Shown here piece by piece: positions 47,905 through 58,955 of a DNA stretch of 64,000 bases. Under the pieces are notes generated by a model. It saw nothing but the letters and a program-made list of their open reading frames with translations, had not been told where the DNA came from and made no database searches. Origin of the DNA: Labrenzia sp. R4_2 (GTDB lineage: Bacteria > Pseudomonadota > Alphaproteobacteria > Rhizobiales > Stappiaceae); the NCBI RefSeq assembly GCF_017743865.1, contig NZ_JAGHRJ010000003.1:186001-250000 (forward strand), read 5' to 3'. The stretch's first letter is position 1. Each line of letters begins with the position of its first letter. A program made the translations under genes and the position numbers.

Positions 47905-48898
47905 ATGGATTCGGAAACCACAATATCGAGCGAAAGCGACGTTCAATACAGCACGCCACACGTATACTTCTTCGTACCTTATAACGTGGACGATGACGGG
48001 GACGATGATGAGCTCGGCGGTATCCTAAGGCTCGGCGAGGCGTCCGATCTTGAATACGATTGCACGTCCAGTGAACTCGCAGCTTACTACCCGCAGCAGC
48101 ACATAAGTGACGCTGGCGACAGCGATACTGCGGTCGACCAGGCGGCTGGTGTGAGCGACAGTGAAACACTGAAAGGCATCTTACTGTCCTGCGATGGACG
48201 GATCCTCGTTAAGGCTGGCGAGAAGATGTACATTGAGACCGGAGCCTATAATCAGGCGGTCAATGGGAACTACGAGCTTGATGCAACAGGTTCCTATACG
48301 ACCGCAGCAGCAGGGACGGTTTCCATTTCCTCAACTGGAAGCGATGTGAAGATCGCGAGCGCGGACAGCAAGGACATATACATCACAGCCGGCGAGACGA
48401 GTTCCGGATCAGCAAACGGGACGATCTACGAAAGCTCGCAGGACCATAATAAGGTCATCGGCGGTCACCAATATGAGAAAAGTACGGCGAAGGACACTTA
48501 TGTGACCGGCGTATCAAACAACTTCTTTTTTTGGGGCAACGTCTACAGTCCAGGTCGATGCAGACTTCACTTTGCTTGCTGGCGGATCTTGTATGGTCAA
48601 GCCTATCCTCAACGTCGTTTTGACGGGCATCCAGTTTGAAGTAATTGGCAAACTGTTTGAGCTGAAGGGCAGTGCAACGGACATAAAAGAAAGCTGGTTT
48701 GGCGTTGCCGGTCTGTCGACCAAGGTGAACGAACTTGAGGCTGAAATTTATGCGACAGACGTCACCGTAAGCCAAACGACAGTTCAAGCGCGCGACAACC
48801 TGGCAGCAGTTGCAATACTCGAGAGTAAGGTGCGTCAGTTGGAGGCGGAAATGGGAGGAGTCCGTGCGGCAGTTCGAGACATGGATGTACATATGTAG
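47905..48898 (+). pseudogene. unknown beta-rich protein (paralog B), frameshifted in a T7 run
   Basis: From ATG 47905 (AGGA upstream) the frame gives MDSETTISSESDVQYSTPH, VYFFVPYNVDDDGDDDELGGILRLG and SCDGRILVKAGEKMYIE, parallel to the gene at 31626. At the T7 run 48526-48532 the frame shifts. With six T the protein would continue FFFGATSTVQVDADFTLLAGGS in step with paralog A and end in the coiled coil KVNELEAEIYATDVTVSQ to the stop at 48898. As read, the frame closes early at 48639. It is a pseudogene, a sequencing error, or transcriptional slippage. Confidence 0.75.
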
Positions 48899-49238
48899 GT
48901 AGTCGACCACCGTGCATCCTTTGGTGCGGGAGATTTGGATTAGCGGCGCGCGGTGCTTTTGCGGTCAACTCCAATGCGTGTTTCAATTCCAAGAAAAGAT
49001 TGACATGCCGATGCCGATACATATATTGCGCGCTGTTCGAAGTGCCGGGGTCTGCTCAGACTCCGGCCTTCGTGTTGGGCCGGGCCCGCAGGAATGCGCT
49101 TTACTCAAGCCGCTCTAATGACCTGCCAAAGACCGAAAGCAGATGTTTGCTGCTTCGGCGCCTTTGTTCAACGCGGTTTCCGCGACTAGCGTAAGCGAGT
49201 TGTAGGATTTTAAAAACGAAAAGAAGGACGTGCGAGAC
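48899..49238. other. rplU leader and promoter region
   Basis: 340 bases without a gene. It contains the rplU promoter (49000-49027) and a roughly 205-base leader, which could host autoregulation by L21. No known leader motif recognised. Confidence 0.5.
49000..49027 (+). promoter_or_regulatory. sigma-70-type promoter of rplU-rpmA
   Basis: TTGACA (49000-49005), 16-base spacer, TATATT (49022-49027); perfect -35 and near-consensus -10 boxes upstream of the ribosomal protein genes. Confidence 0.65.
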
Positions 49239-49835
49239 ATGTTCGCAGTGATCAAAACTGGTGGCAAACAGTATAAAGTTGCCGCTGACGACCTGCTCCG
49301 GGTCGAAAAACTCGATGCCGAAGCTGGCAGCACCGTAACTTTCGACGAAGTGCTGATGGTCGGCAACGACACAGACACCACAGTTGGCGCTCCGACCGTT
49401 GAAGGTGCCAGCGTTGTTGCAGAAGTGGTCGATCAGGGCCGCAACCGCAAAGTTATCATTTTTAAAAAGCGCCGGCGTCAGAATTCCCGCCGCCGCAATG
49501 GCCATCGTCAGGCGTTCACCCTCGTTAAGGTGACCGACATCCTGACCGGTGGTGCAAAACCGGCCAAGAAGGCTGCGCCGAAAGCGGCTGCGCCGAAGGC
49601 TGAAGCCAAGGAAGACGCACCGGCTGCAGACGCTGGCGCGGACGACCTGAAGAAACTGGACGGCGCTGGCCCGGCTGCTGTGAAGAAACTGAACGAAGCT
49701 GGCATCACCACCTTCGCTCAGATCGCAGCCATGAGCGCTGACGACATCGCTCGCGTTGAAGAAGAGACCGGCCTGAAGGGCAAGTTCGAACGCGGTAACT
49801 GGGTTGAGCAGGCGAAAGAACTGGCTGGCAACTGA
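49239..49835 (+). CDS. rplU: 50S ribosomal protein L21 with C-terminal helix-hairpin-helix extension
   Basis: 198 residues from ATG 49239; a GTG at 49230 in the same frame is less fitting. The first about 100 residues are canonical L21 ([25 protein letters not shown] to VKVTDIL). After a Lys/Ala/Pro linker the last 65 residues ([19 protein letters not shown] and [21 protein letters not shown]) form a helix-hairpin-helix-like tail found in many alphaproteobacterial L21 proteins and of unknown role. L21 binds 23S rRNA. Operon with rpmA. Confidence 0.95.
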   Translation: MFAVIKTGGKQYKVAADDLLRVEKLDAEAGSTVTFDEVLMVGNDTDTTVGAPTVEGASVVAEVVDQGRNRKVIIFKKRRRQNSRRRNGHRQAFTLVKVTDILTGGAKPAKKAAPKAAAPKAEAKEDAPAADAGADDLKKLDGAGPAAVKKLNEAGITTFAQIAAMSADDIARVEEETGLKGKFERGNWVEQAKELAGN

Positions 49836-49891
49836 GCTGAAGTTTCTTAAGACCTGACATTTAAGTATTCGAAGAACGAGGAGTTCTAACG

Positions 49892-50161
49892 ATGGCACAT
49901 AAAAAGGCAGGCGGTTCATCCCGCAACGGCCGCGACTCAGCTGGCCGCCGTCTCGGCATCAAAAAGTACGGTGGCGAAGCCGTAATCCCGGGCAACATCA
50001 TTGCTCGTCAACGTGGCACAACCTGGCATCCTGGCACCGGCGTAGGCATGGGCAAGGACCACACCATTTTTGCGACCGTTGAAGGCAAAGTTGAGTTTCA
50101 GGCGAAAGCCAACAAACGAACTTTCATCAATGTGGTCCCAGTGGCGGAAGCTGCGGAGTAA
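49892..50161 (+). CDS. rpmA: 50S ribosomal protein L27
   Basis: 89 residues beginning [21 protein letters not shown], the universal L27 start whose flexible N-terminus reaches the peptidyl-transferase centre. The [20 protein letters not shown] core is complete. GAGGAG lies ten bases upstream. Follows rplU at 56 bases. Confidence 0.98.
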   Translation: MAHKKAGGSSRNGRDSAGRRLGIKKYGGEAVIPGNIIARQRGTTWHPGTGVGMGKDHTIFATVEGKVEFQAKANKRTFINVVPVAEAAE

Positions 50162-50302
50162 AGCCGACGTGACGTTTCGAAGCGCCGGTGTCCCATCCAG
50201 ACCCCGGCAATTCGAGACAGGTCAGCATCAAAGACCAGTCAAAGATCCAAGGGGAAGATGGGGCACCATCTTTCCCTTGATTTGTTTTGGCTGGAGGAAA
50301 AA

Positions 50303-50908
50303 ATGGTTGTTGAAAGCGATGGTCTGTTAGACGAAAGCAGTTTGTACGCGGCCCCGTTGCCGCAGGAAGCGGTTCATGTGCGGCTCGACACGCCGCGTGT
50401 GGACGATTTGGCTGATTTGGTGTTCCTGGCGAACAACAAACAGGTGGCGGCAAACCTGTCCACCATGCCGCATCCTTTCACGGCGCAAGATGGCCGCGCG
50501 CTGATCGAAAAGGCTGAGCGCAACCGTCCGCTGAACGCCGGGTTTGCGATCCGGTTGAAAAGCACGGGCCGCCTCATCGGTCTGACCCGCTATGCCAATG
50601 TCGAGCCGGATGGTCCTCTGCATATTGGTTATTGGCTCGGCGAACCCTTCTGGGGGCGGGGCTATGCAACCGAAGCGGTCCATGCGCTCGTTGATCATGC
50701 CTTCACGCATACAGATGCCGAAGAATTGCAGGGCTCTTGCCGGGTGACCAACCCGGCTTCGCGCAGGGTTTTGATCAAATCGGGTTTCCAGTATCGCGAT
50801 CAGTCGATGATCCGGTCGCTCGGGGCCGGCGGGTCTGTGCCGATCGAGCGGTACACGCTTGAAAAAGCCGTCTGGAAATCACTGAAAGGATGGGGGCAAG
50901 GCCGATGA
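50303..50908 (+). CDS. GNAT family N-acetyltransferase (first of three)
   Basis: 201 residues from ATG 50303, with GGAGG upstream. RimJ/RimL-type GNAT: VHVRLDTPRVDDLADLVFLAN, IGYWLGEPFWGRGYATEAVHAL (acetyl-CoA loop) and NPASRRVLIKSGFQ. Members acetylate protein N-termini, antibiotics or small amines; the substrate is unknown. Stop overlaps the next gene (ATGA). Confidence 0.9.
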   Translation: MVVESDGLLDESSLYAAPLPQEAVHVRLDTPRVDDLADLVFLANNKQVAANLSTMPHPFTAQDGRALIEKAERNRPLNAGFAIRLKSTGRLIGLTRYANVEPDGPLHIGYWLGEPFWGRGYATEAVHALVDHAFTHTDAEELQGSCRVTNPASRRVLIKSGFQYRDQSMIRSLGAGGSVPIERYTLEKAVWKSLKGWGQGR

Positions 50909-51474
50909 TGACGTTGCCAGAATTGAAGTCGCGCCGTCTGGTTCTGCGGCCGCTGACCGCCGATGATGCTTCGGCAATTGCACAGCTTGGCGGTAAGGAT
51001 TTTGAGATTGTACGCTGGCTGAGCGGTGTATCCTGGCCGTTTGTCGAAGGCGAGACGGAAGCCTATCTGGAAACGGTTGTGGGGGTCGATCCGCTCACAC
51101 ATGAAGCAGCCTTCGCGATCACGCTGGGCGGTGTTTTCATCGGTGTTGTGAGCGTCATTGCGCCTGGTGATCTCGATGAACTGCCGAATGCGCCTTCAAT
51201 CGGGTATTGGATCGGGCGGGCCTTCCAGGGTCATGGCTATGCTTCGGAAGCTGTTGAGACCGTTCTGGAGTGGGGTTTTGATGTTTACAAAACCGATGCG
51301 ATTGGTGCCCGGGCATTTGAGGAGAACACCCGGTCCCGCGGCTTGTTGCGCAAGTTCGGGTTCAAGCCCTATGCCATGACCGAACGGTATGCAAAGGCGC
51401 TTGACCGGAAGGTCTCGAATGTCGTCGTCTGCCTGGAGCGATCTGACTACGAAGCCAGACGGCAAGTGGCATGA
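50905..51474 (+). CDS. GNAT family N-acetyltransferase (second of three)
   Basis: 189 residues from ATG 50905, overlapping the previous stop. LKSRRLVLRPLTADDASAIAQLG, then IGYWIGRAFQGHGYASEAVETVLEW and NTRSRGLLRKFGFKPYA are RimJ/RimL features. Coupled to its neighbours by ATGA overlaps on both sides. Probable tandem duplication. Confidence 0.9.
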   Translation: MMTLPELKSRRLVLRPLTADDASAIAQLGGKDFEIVRWLSGVSWPFVEGETEAYLETVVGVDPLTHEAAFAITLGGVFIGVVSVIAPGDLDELPNAPSIGYWIGRAFQGHGYASEAVETVLEWGFDVYKTDAIGARAFEENTRSRGLLRKFGFKPYAMTERYAKALDRKVSNVVVCLERSDYEARRQVA

Positions 51475-52016
51475 TCCCGTCAGAGATCCGGACCCGGCGG
51501 CTGGTGCTCCGGCCGCCGCGAAGGGATGACCTGAATGCCTGCGCTGCGCTTCTCGGAGACTACGAGGTCGTCAAGATGTTGTCCCGGGTGCCGTATCCTT
51601 ATGATCTGGAGGGCGGACGGGCATTTCTGGACAGGGCGGCTGCGAGTTGGAAGGCACCGGAGCAGGCCGATGAACTGCCCTTTCATATTGACCATGATGG
51701 TCAAATGATTGGCGCGGTGGGTTTTCGGAAGTTGCAGGAAACGCCCCGGATCGGCTATTGGCTGGGGCAGCCTTATTGAGGGCAAGGGTTTATGAGCGAA
51801 GCCGTTCTGGCTGCGCTTCAATGGCTTTTCCGGACAACGGGTCACAACCGCGTTGTCAGCGAAGCCATGAAGACAAACGCCGCGTCCTTGGCGGTTATGA
51901 ATAAAATGGGCTTTCGCCAGGTTGGAGAAAGCCTCTGTGACAGTGCCGCGCGCTCCGGGCCAGTGCCGGCCTTACAAACCGAATTGATGCGCGCAGATTT
52001 TACGACCGGTCATTGA
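51471..52016 (+). pseudogene. GNAT family N-acetyltransferase (third of three), TGA in place of the conserved Trp
   Basis: The frame starts ATG 51471 (ATGA overlap) with IRTRRLVLRPPRRDDLNACAAL. It reaches IGYWLGQPY, then TGA (51777-51779), then GQGFMSEAVLAALQWLF in the same frame to 52016. Sister genes have WGRGYATEAV and QGHGYASEAV here, so TGA replaces the codon before G-x-G. The most likely ancestral residue is Trp (TGG to TGA). The first 102 residues end before the acetyl-CoA loop and are unlikely to be active. Confidence 0.85.
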
Positions 52017-52049
52017 TCGAAACGAAGATCATGTCCTGGTCCAGGATGA

Positions 52050-53107
<1,058 letters not shown>

Positions 53108-53108
<1 letters not shown>

Positions 53109-54247
53109 TGTCGGCGCAGCGGATCCTCAAGACCCATAGCCGGATTGTGGTCAAGATCGGCTCGGCGCTGCTAGTTGGTAGTGGAGCGCTTCGGAAAGAC
53201 TGGCTGGAGGCTCTGGTCTCCGACGTGGTTGACCTGATGGATGCCGGCGCTGAGGTGCTTTTGGTGTCGTCCGGGTCTATCGCGCTTGGCCGCGGGATCC
53301 TTGGGTTGCCAAAAGGACCTCTCAAATTGGAAGAAAGCCAGGCGGCGGCAGCAACAGGCCAGATCGCATTGGCCAAAGCCTATGCCGAAGCGCTGGACGC
53401 GCACAATCGGCGCGCCGGGCAAATTCTCCTGACACTCGGAGATACGGAAGAGCGGCGCCGATATCTCAATGCGCGTGCTACCATCGGAACGCTGTTAAAG
53501 CTCGGTGCGGTTCCAATCATCAATGAAAATGATTCCGTTGCTACGTCCGAAATCCGGTATGGCGACAACGACCGGCTGGCCGCACGCGTTGCGACCATGG
53601 CGAGCGCCGATTGCCTTGTACTGCTGTCGGATATCGACGGACTTTACACCGCGCCGCCGCATGTGGATCCGTCTGCGGTGTTCTTGCCGGAAGTCTCGCG
53701 GATTACGCCAGAGATTGAGGCAATGGCCGGCAGTGCCGGGTCCGAACTTTCCCGCGGGGGCATGAAGACCAAAATCGACGCCGGGAAAATCGCGACCGCC
53801 GCAGGAACGTCGATGGTGATCACGTCCGGCAAGGAGCTCAATCCGTTGAAACGCCTGAGCGAGGGCGCACGGGCCACATGGTTCCCCGCATTGGCGACCC
53901 CGGCAAGCGCCCGGAAAGCCTGGATTGGCGGGACGTTGGAGCCACGCGGCGAAATCGTTCTGGACGCTGGTGCCGTTCGTGCCCTTAAGTCCGGAAAAAG
54001 CTTGTTGCCGGCAGGGGTCACTAGCGTATCCGGTCAGTTCAGCCGTGGAGACGCGGTCAAGATCGTGGCGCCGGACGGTGCAGTGGCCGGGCGCGGTCTC
54101 ATTGCCTATGACATGGATGAGGCGCAGCTGATTGCTGGCCGCAACAGCCGCGAAATCGAGGCAATTGTAGGATATCCAGGCCGGGCCGAGATGATCCATC
54201 GGGATGATCTTGTGCTCGAAGATGGCTTTTTGAACGGAACAAGCTAA
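53108..54247 (+). CDS. proB: glutamate 5-kinase
   Basis: 379 residues from ATG 53108, overlapping the obg stop. Amino-acid kinase domain ([63 protein letters not shown]) plus a C-terminal PUA domain ([32 protein letters not shown]). It phosphorylates glutamate in the first step of proline synthesis. Followed by proA at 52 bases. Confidence 0.97.
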
Positions 54248-54299
54248 AAACACCAATTCAAGGTGGCGCCGATGAACGCGCCAAATGGGAGTTGAAGGA

Positions 54300-55580
54300 A
54301 TGCTGGACAAGGTTGAGGCACAGTCGACGGAAGCTTTGATGGCGGAGATCGGCACGCGGGCGCGGTCAGCTGGCCGGGTGCTTGCCAATGCCCCAACCGA
54401 GGCAAAAAACAACGCGCTCATGGCGATGGCGAAAGCGGTCCGGGCCGCAACGCCGAAAATCCTTCAAGGCAATGCCAAAGACGTCGGAGCCATGAAGGCT
54501 AATGGCCAGACCGCAGCGTTTCTAGATCGTGGCACCTTGAACGAAGAGCGCATTGAGGCGATTGCAAAAGCCCTAGAGGATATCGTTGCGCTGGATGATC
54601 CGGTTGGAAGCGTGATTGCGGCATGGGAACGGCCGAATGGTCTCAAGATCGAACGGGTCCGCACACCGCTCGGTGTGATTGGTGTGATCTATGAAAGCCG
54701 TCCGAATGTGACCGCCGATGCCGGTGCGCTGTGCTTGAAGGCTGGCAATGCCGTCGTACTCCGCGGTGGATCTGACACCGTGAACTCAAACAAGGCTATT
54801 CACGCAGCGATGCAAAAAGGGCTGATTGAGGCTGGTTTGCCGGAAGATGCGATCCAGATCGTGCCGGTGACCGACCGGGCGGCAGTTGGTGAAATGCTGC
54901 GGGGGCTGAACGGAAACCTCGATGTGATCGTTCCGCGTGGCGGGCGTAGCCTGGTCGAACGGGTTCAGACCGAGGCGCGTGTGCCGGTGTTCGCGCACCT
55001 TGAGGGGCTCGTACATATCTTTGTCGACAAGGCTGCCGATCTCGAAAAGGCCGTTGCGATTGTGAAGAATTCCAAGCTGCGCCGCACCGGGATCTGTGGC
55101 GCCTTGGAAACGCTGCTGGTTCACAAGGACGTCGCGGAAAGCCACTTGCCGGCAATTTTGGATGCATTGAACGCAGGTGACTGCGAGATCCGCGGCGATG
55201 CCGAAGTCCAGAAAATTGGCTCAGGTGTCTTGGAAGCAAGTGAAGAGGATTGGTCAACGGAGTATCTGGACAAGATCCTCTCTGCGATGATTGTCCCGGA
55301 TCTCGATGCTGCCATCGCGCATATTGCAAAATTCGGGTCCAACCACACCGATTGCATCATCACCGAAGATCAAGCTGCCGCGGACCGGTTCCAGGCGGAA
55401 GTGGATTCGGCGATCGTATTGCATAACGCTTCGACCCAGTTCGCGGACGGTGGCGAATTCGGGATGGGGGCTGAAATTGGCATTGCGACCGGGCGGATGC
55501 ATGCGCGCGGGCCCGTTGGCGTCGAGCAGTTGACAAGCTTCAAATACAAGGTGCACGGGACGGGCCAAATCCGTCTATGA
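54300..55580 (+). CDS. proA: glutamate-5-semialdehyde dehydrogenase (gamma-glutamyl phosphate reductase)
   Basis: 426 residues from ATG 54300, with GAAGGA/GGGAG upstream; an ATG at 54285 has no ribosome site. [31 protein letters not shown] and the catalytic Cys in [15 protein letters not shown] are diagnostic. It reduces glutamyl phosphate with NADPH. Overlaps nadD by four bases (ATGA). Confidence 0.96.
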   Translation: MLDKVEAQSTEALMAEIGTRARSAGRVLANAPTEAKNNALMAMAKAVRAATPKILQGNAKDVGAMKANGQTAAFLDRGTLNEERIEAIAKALEDIVALDDPVGSVIAAWERPNGLKIERVRTPLGVIGVIYESRPNVTADAGALCLKAGNAVVLRGGSDTVNSNKAIHAAMQKGLIEAGLPEDAIQIVPVTDRAAVGEMLRGLNGNLDVIVPRGGRSLVERVQTEARVPVFAHLEGLVHIFVDKAADLEKAVAIVKNSKLRRTGICGALETLLVHKDVAESHLPAILDALNAGDCEIRGDAEVQKIGSGVLEASEEDWSTEYLDKILSAMIVPDLDAAIAHIAKFGSNHTDCIITEDQAAADRFQAEVDSAIVLHNASTQFADGGEFGMGAEIGIATGRMHARGPVGVEQLTSFKYKVHGTGQIRL

Positions 55581-56206
55581 GCAAATTGACCTCCGGCCAG
55601 GACCGTCATCAGGACTGGTTGAAATTGCCCCATTGTGAAGCGGGCAACCGGATCGGAATTTTCGGCGGGTCGTTCAATCCGCCGCATTCCGGTCACAAGA
55701 TGGTTGCCGACACTGTTCTGAAGCGTCTTGGGCTGGATCAAGTTTGGTGGTTTGTCACACCGGGCAATCCTTTGAAGAGCCATTCGGAGTTGGCGCCTCT
55801 TGAGATGCGGCTTCACTTGACGAGTGCGTTGTCCAATCATCCGCGGATGAAAGTGACCGCTTATGAAAAGGTGTTGGGCACGCCCTACACGGCCAAGACA
55901 CTGCAGGCCCTGCGGTCCAGAAACCCGTCGGTCCGATTCGTTTGGGTCATGGGTGCTGACAATTTGGCGGGGTTTCATCATTGGCAGGATTGGCGAGGTA
56001 TTCTCGGCACCGTGCCGGTCGCAGTCGTCGACAGACCGGGCGCATCACTGTCGGTGTTGTCGTCGCCAATGGCAAAAGCCTATGAAAATTATCGGCTTCC
56101 AGAAGAGGATGCAGGTCTCCTTCCCGATATGGACCCTCCAGTATGGACATTTCTGCACACCCCCTTGGATCAGACTTCATCCACCGATCTGAGGCGCAAG
56201 GGGTGA
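55577..56206 (+). CDS. nadD: nicotinate-nucleotide adenylyltransferase
   Basis: 209 residues. The nucleotidyltransferase start [19 protein letters not shown], with the HxGH-type motif, and [18 protein letters not shown] match NadD. The C-terminal SSTDLR is the ISSTxIR-type motif. It adenylates NaMN to NaAD in NAD synthesis. Coupled to proA. Confidence 0.95.
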   Translation: MSKLTSGQDRHQDWLKLPHCEAGNRIGIFGGSFNPPHSGHKMVADTVLKRLGLDQVWWFVTPGNPLKSHSELAPLEMRLHLTSALSNHPRMKVTAYEKVLGTPYTAKTLQALRSRNPSVRFVWVMGADNLAGFHHWQDWRGILGTVPVAVVDRPGASLSVLSSPMAKAYENYRLPEEDAGLLPDMDPPVWTFLHTPLDQTSSTDLRRKG

Positions 56207-56415
56207 CGGATAAGGCAAACAGCCTAGTGAAATTTCCGTTGTCTTGAAATTGCCAAGTCAGACGCGGTATTATGTGGTGTGGCTGCTAAAGGGGCGGCCG
56301 CACATAGGTCAACCGGCCTGTAGCCAAAACGGGTGACGTGCAAAGTCGGACAATCATGTTCGTGACGACGTTGGACACAGGCCATTGAAGACAGCGAAAG
56401 GCATTCCACCTGACC

Positions 56416-56826
56416 ATGTCCCTTGAAAGCGGGCGGACAGAAATGTCCACTCCTATGAAGGCTTCCGTAAGTGCAGACCTTACGGCCGGCCTCCTCGATA
56501 CGGTTCTCGCGAGTCTGGAAGACTCCAAAGCAGAGGACCTTGTTACTCTCGACATCGCAGGAAAAAGCTCCCTGGCCGATCACATGGTGATTGTGTCCGG
56601 CCGTTCACATCGTCATGTCGGGGCGATCGCGGATCATTTGCAGCGTGACCTGAAAACTGCAGGACACGGCAATGCGACCGTTGAAGGGCAAACCACCTGT
56701 GATTGGGTCTTGATCGATGCCGGTGATGTGATCGTTCACATCTTCCGTCCGGAAGTCCGTGGTTTCTACAATCTGGAAAAGATGTGGGCCCCGGAAGAAG
56801 ACGACGCACCGCAGTATATCGGCTGA
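56416..56826 (+). CDS. rsfS: ribosomal silencing factor RsfS
   Basis: 136 residues from ATG 56416; ATGs at 56443 and 56455 in frame are plausible starts and the upstream ribosome site is weak. The family core is AEDLVTLDIAGKSSLADHMVIVSGRSHRHV, then WVLIDAGDVIVHIFRPEVRGFYNLEKMW. It binds L14 on the 50S subunit and blocks subunit joining under starvation. Between nadD and rlmH as usual. Confidence 0.93.
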   Translation: MSLESGRTEMSTPMKASVSADLTAGLLDTVLASLEDSKAEDLVTLDIAGKSSLADHMVIVSGRSHRHVGAIADHLQRDLKTAGHGNATVEGQTTCDWVLIDAGDVIVHIFRPEVRGFYNLEKMWAPEEDDAPQYIG

Positions 56827-56909
56827 ACCTGGCACGAGGGTTCCATCCAGGAGCCCCGTGATATTGTCGAAGCAGTAGTGGCACCGGATATTCGTCCGGC
56901 GAGGATCTG

Positions 56910-57392
56910 ATGCGCTTCTCACTTATCTGCGTTGGCCGCATGAAGGCTGGTGCGGACAAAGATCTTTTCGACCGGTACATGGACAGGGCGCGCAAGTCTG
57001 GCCGCGCGCTCGGAATTACGGATTTCAGTCTTTCAGAAATGCAGGAAAGCCGCGCTCAGCGTGCCGAAGATCGCAAGGCTGATGAAGCACGTGGGATTTT
57101 AGCGTCTCTACCGGCTGGCGCAAAGCTGGTCGTGTTGGATGAAAACGGCAAGAACCTGACCAGCCAAGCCTTTTCGGAGCGGTTGGAGAGGTGGAAGGAT
57201 GACGGCGCGCCGGACATCGTCTTTGCCATCGGTGGTGCCGATGGGCATGGTCAAGAGGTTTTGGCCCGCGCCGATTTGAAACTGGCCTTGGGCGCGATGA
57301 CCTGGCCGCATCAAATTGCCCGCATTCTTCTTGCGGAACAGATCTACCGAGCGATCACGATCCAGTCCGGCCATCCTTATCATCGCGTTTGA
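56910..57392 (+). CDS. rlmH: 23S rRNA (pseudouridine-1915-N3)-methyltransferase
   Basis: 160 residues. SPOUT methyltransferase with the trefoil knot: IVFAIGGADGHG and AMTWPHQIARILLAEQIYRAITIQSGHPYHR at the C-terminus. It methylates pseudouridine 1915 in helix 69 of the assembled ribosome. Confidence 0.96.
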   Translation: MRFSLICVGRMKAGADKDLFDRYMDRARKSGRALGITDFSLSEMQESRAQRAEDRKADEARGILASLPAGAKLVVLDENGKNLTSQAFSERLERWKDDGAPDIVFAIGGADGHGQEVLARADLKLALGAMTWPHQIARILLAEQIYRAITIQSGHPYHRV

Positions 57393-57548
57393 TCAATTGA
57401 TCCTCGATCATAAAACGCAGCGCCAGCATATCGCCGCATTCTGCCGATAGTGCTCATTATGCTGCGATTGGTGGATAAGGGCGCGGTGTTAACGGTTTGG
57501 CCACTACGGTAAACACTTCGTTAACGCCATGCCGGTATCGCAGATCGT

Positions 57549-58955
57549 ATGGCGTATTGGAGATCGCGCGACTTGAGACCAGATCCGGGCAGGGGAATTA
57601 GAAAACGGCGGTGGAAGAAAGCTGGTCAGCCGGCACTTCTCAGCGGCCTTTTTGCCTGTGCGTTTCTGTGGCCAGTGCCAGGGTACGTCACCGAGACGGT
57701 AGATCCGTCCGAGGTTGCGGTCAGCTCACCGGAAATTGAAGCTGCGATTGAGAAAAAGGCGAAGCGCGAGCAGGAGCTCGCCGCGCTTACGTCAGACATC
57801 ACTGTCTCGTCCGATCGGCAAGCTGCGATTGCCCGAGAAATCCAGTCGCTTGACCGGGACCGCGACACACTCAATGCAAAGATCATCAACACAGCAGACA
57901 CAATTCGCGGGCTTGAAACAGAGCTGACGGACACCGAACGTCGGCTGCGCAGTCTCGGCGAGAATGAAGACGCTGTTCGCTTGTCCTTGATCGCGCGCCG
58001 CAATGTCCTAGCTGAAGTGTTGGCGGCGCTTCAACGTATTGGCCGCCGGCCGCCACCAGCATTGGCAGTTCGCCCAAGTGACGCTCTGTCGGCGGTTCGC
58101 AGCGCGATTCTCTTGAATGCGGTCATGCCGGAATTGCGGGTGGAAACGGAGGCCTTGGCCGCCGATTTGGAGGAGCTTCAGCGCTTGAAGACAGTCATCG
58201 CAAATGAGGAACGCCGGCTTCGCGGTGATGCCATGCGATTGGCTGAGGAAAAGTCACGGCTGGAACTTCTCTTGAGCGCCAAAAGGCTGGAACATACTGA
58301 AACGGTCCGTAGCCTTGAGGATGAAAAGCGCCGTGCAGCAGAATTGGCGGCAAGGGCAGGTTCGCTCAAAGAATTGATTGCAGACTTGGAGTCCGAGATC
58401 GAAAGCGCCCGGGAAGCCGCTGAGAAATCCCGGCAGGCTGCTTTGGATCAAAACCGGACGCCGCGAGATAACGATCCGTTTTCGGATCCTGGTCGTCTGG
58501 CGCCTGCGATTGCTTTTGAGGACGCCAGGGGACGGCTTCCTCAACCCGTATCCGGCACTGTGCTGAAGGATTACGGTCAAGAAGATGAGTTTGGCGGTGT
58601 GACTGAAGGCCAGTCAATCGCCACACGCCCCGGATCGAATGTCACATCGCCAGCAGATGGATGGGTGGTGTATTCTGGTCCCTTCAGGTCGTATGGCCAG
58701 CTCTTGATCCTGAACACGGGTGACGGCTACCATGTGCTCCTGGCCGGAATGGACCGGATCGATGCGGAGCTCGGACAATTTGTTTTGGCCGGAGAACCGG
58801 TCGGTGTAATGGGCGCGACCCAATGGGCAAGCGCATCAACATTCGGTATGGGCTCGACCCAGCCGATATTATATGTTGAATTTCGGAAGGACGGCCGTGC
58901 GGTCGATCCCACACCATGGTGGGCACGCACAGAAGAAGAAAAGGCTCGCGGATGA
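57549..58955 (+). CDS. EnvC-like murein hydrolase activator with degenerate LytM domain
   Basis: 468 residues. An N-terminal membrane/signal segment (LLSGLFACAFLWPVPGY) is followed by a long coiled coil (residues about 60-320, IEAAIEKKAKREQELAALTS onward) and a C-terminal LytM/M23 domain. The zinc ligands of active LytM peptidases are absent (GVTEGQSI, NTGDGYHVLL, YVEFRKDG), as in E. coli EnvC, so it should act by activating an amidase during septum splitting. Stop overlaps ctpA (ATGA). Confidence 0.88.
   Translation: MAYWRSRDLRPDPGRGIRKRRWKKAGQPALLSGLFACAFLWPVPGYVTETVDPSEVAVSSPEIEAAIEKKAKREQELAALTSDITVSSDRQAAIAREIQSLDRDRDTLNAKIINTADTIRGLETELTDTERRLRSLGENEDAVRLSLIARRNVLAEVLAALQRIGRRPPPALAVRPSDALSAVRSAILLNAVMPELRVETEALAADLEELQRLKTVIANEERRLRGDAMRLAEEKSRLELLLSAKRLEHTETVRSLEDEKRRAAELAARAGSLKELIADLESEIESAREAAEKSRQAALDQNRTPRDNDPFSDPGRLAPAIAFEDARGRLPQPVSGTVLKDYGQEDEFGGVTEGQSIATRPGSNVTSPADGWVVYSGPFRSYGQLLILNTGDGYHVLLAGMDRIDAELGQFVLAGEPVGVMGATQWASASTFGMGSTQPILYVEFRKDGRAVDPTPWWARTEEEKARG

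Noticed and set aside
51777-51779. Recoding of TGA as Trp (or Sec) to explain the interrupted GNAT and integrase genes
   Set aside because: Many intact genes here (for example rplU, yqaA and nadD) end at TGA, so TGA is a normal stop in this genome, and no Sec-type downstream hairpin was seen.
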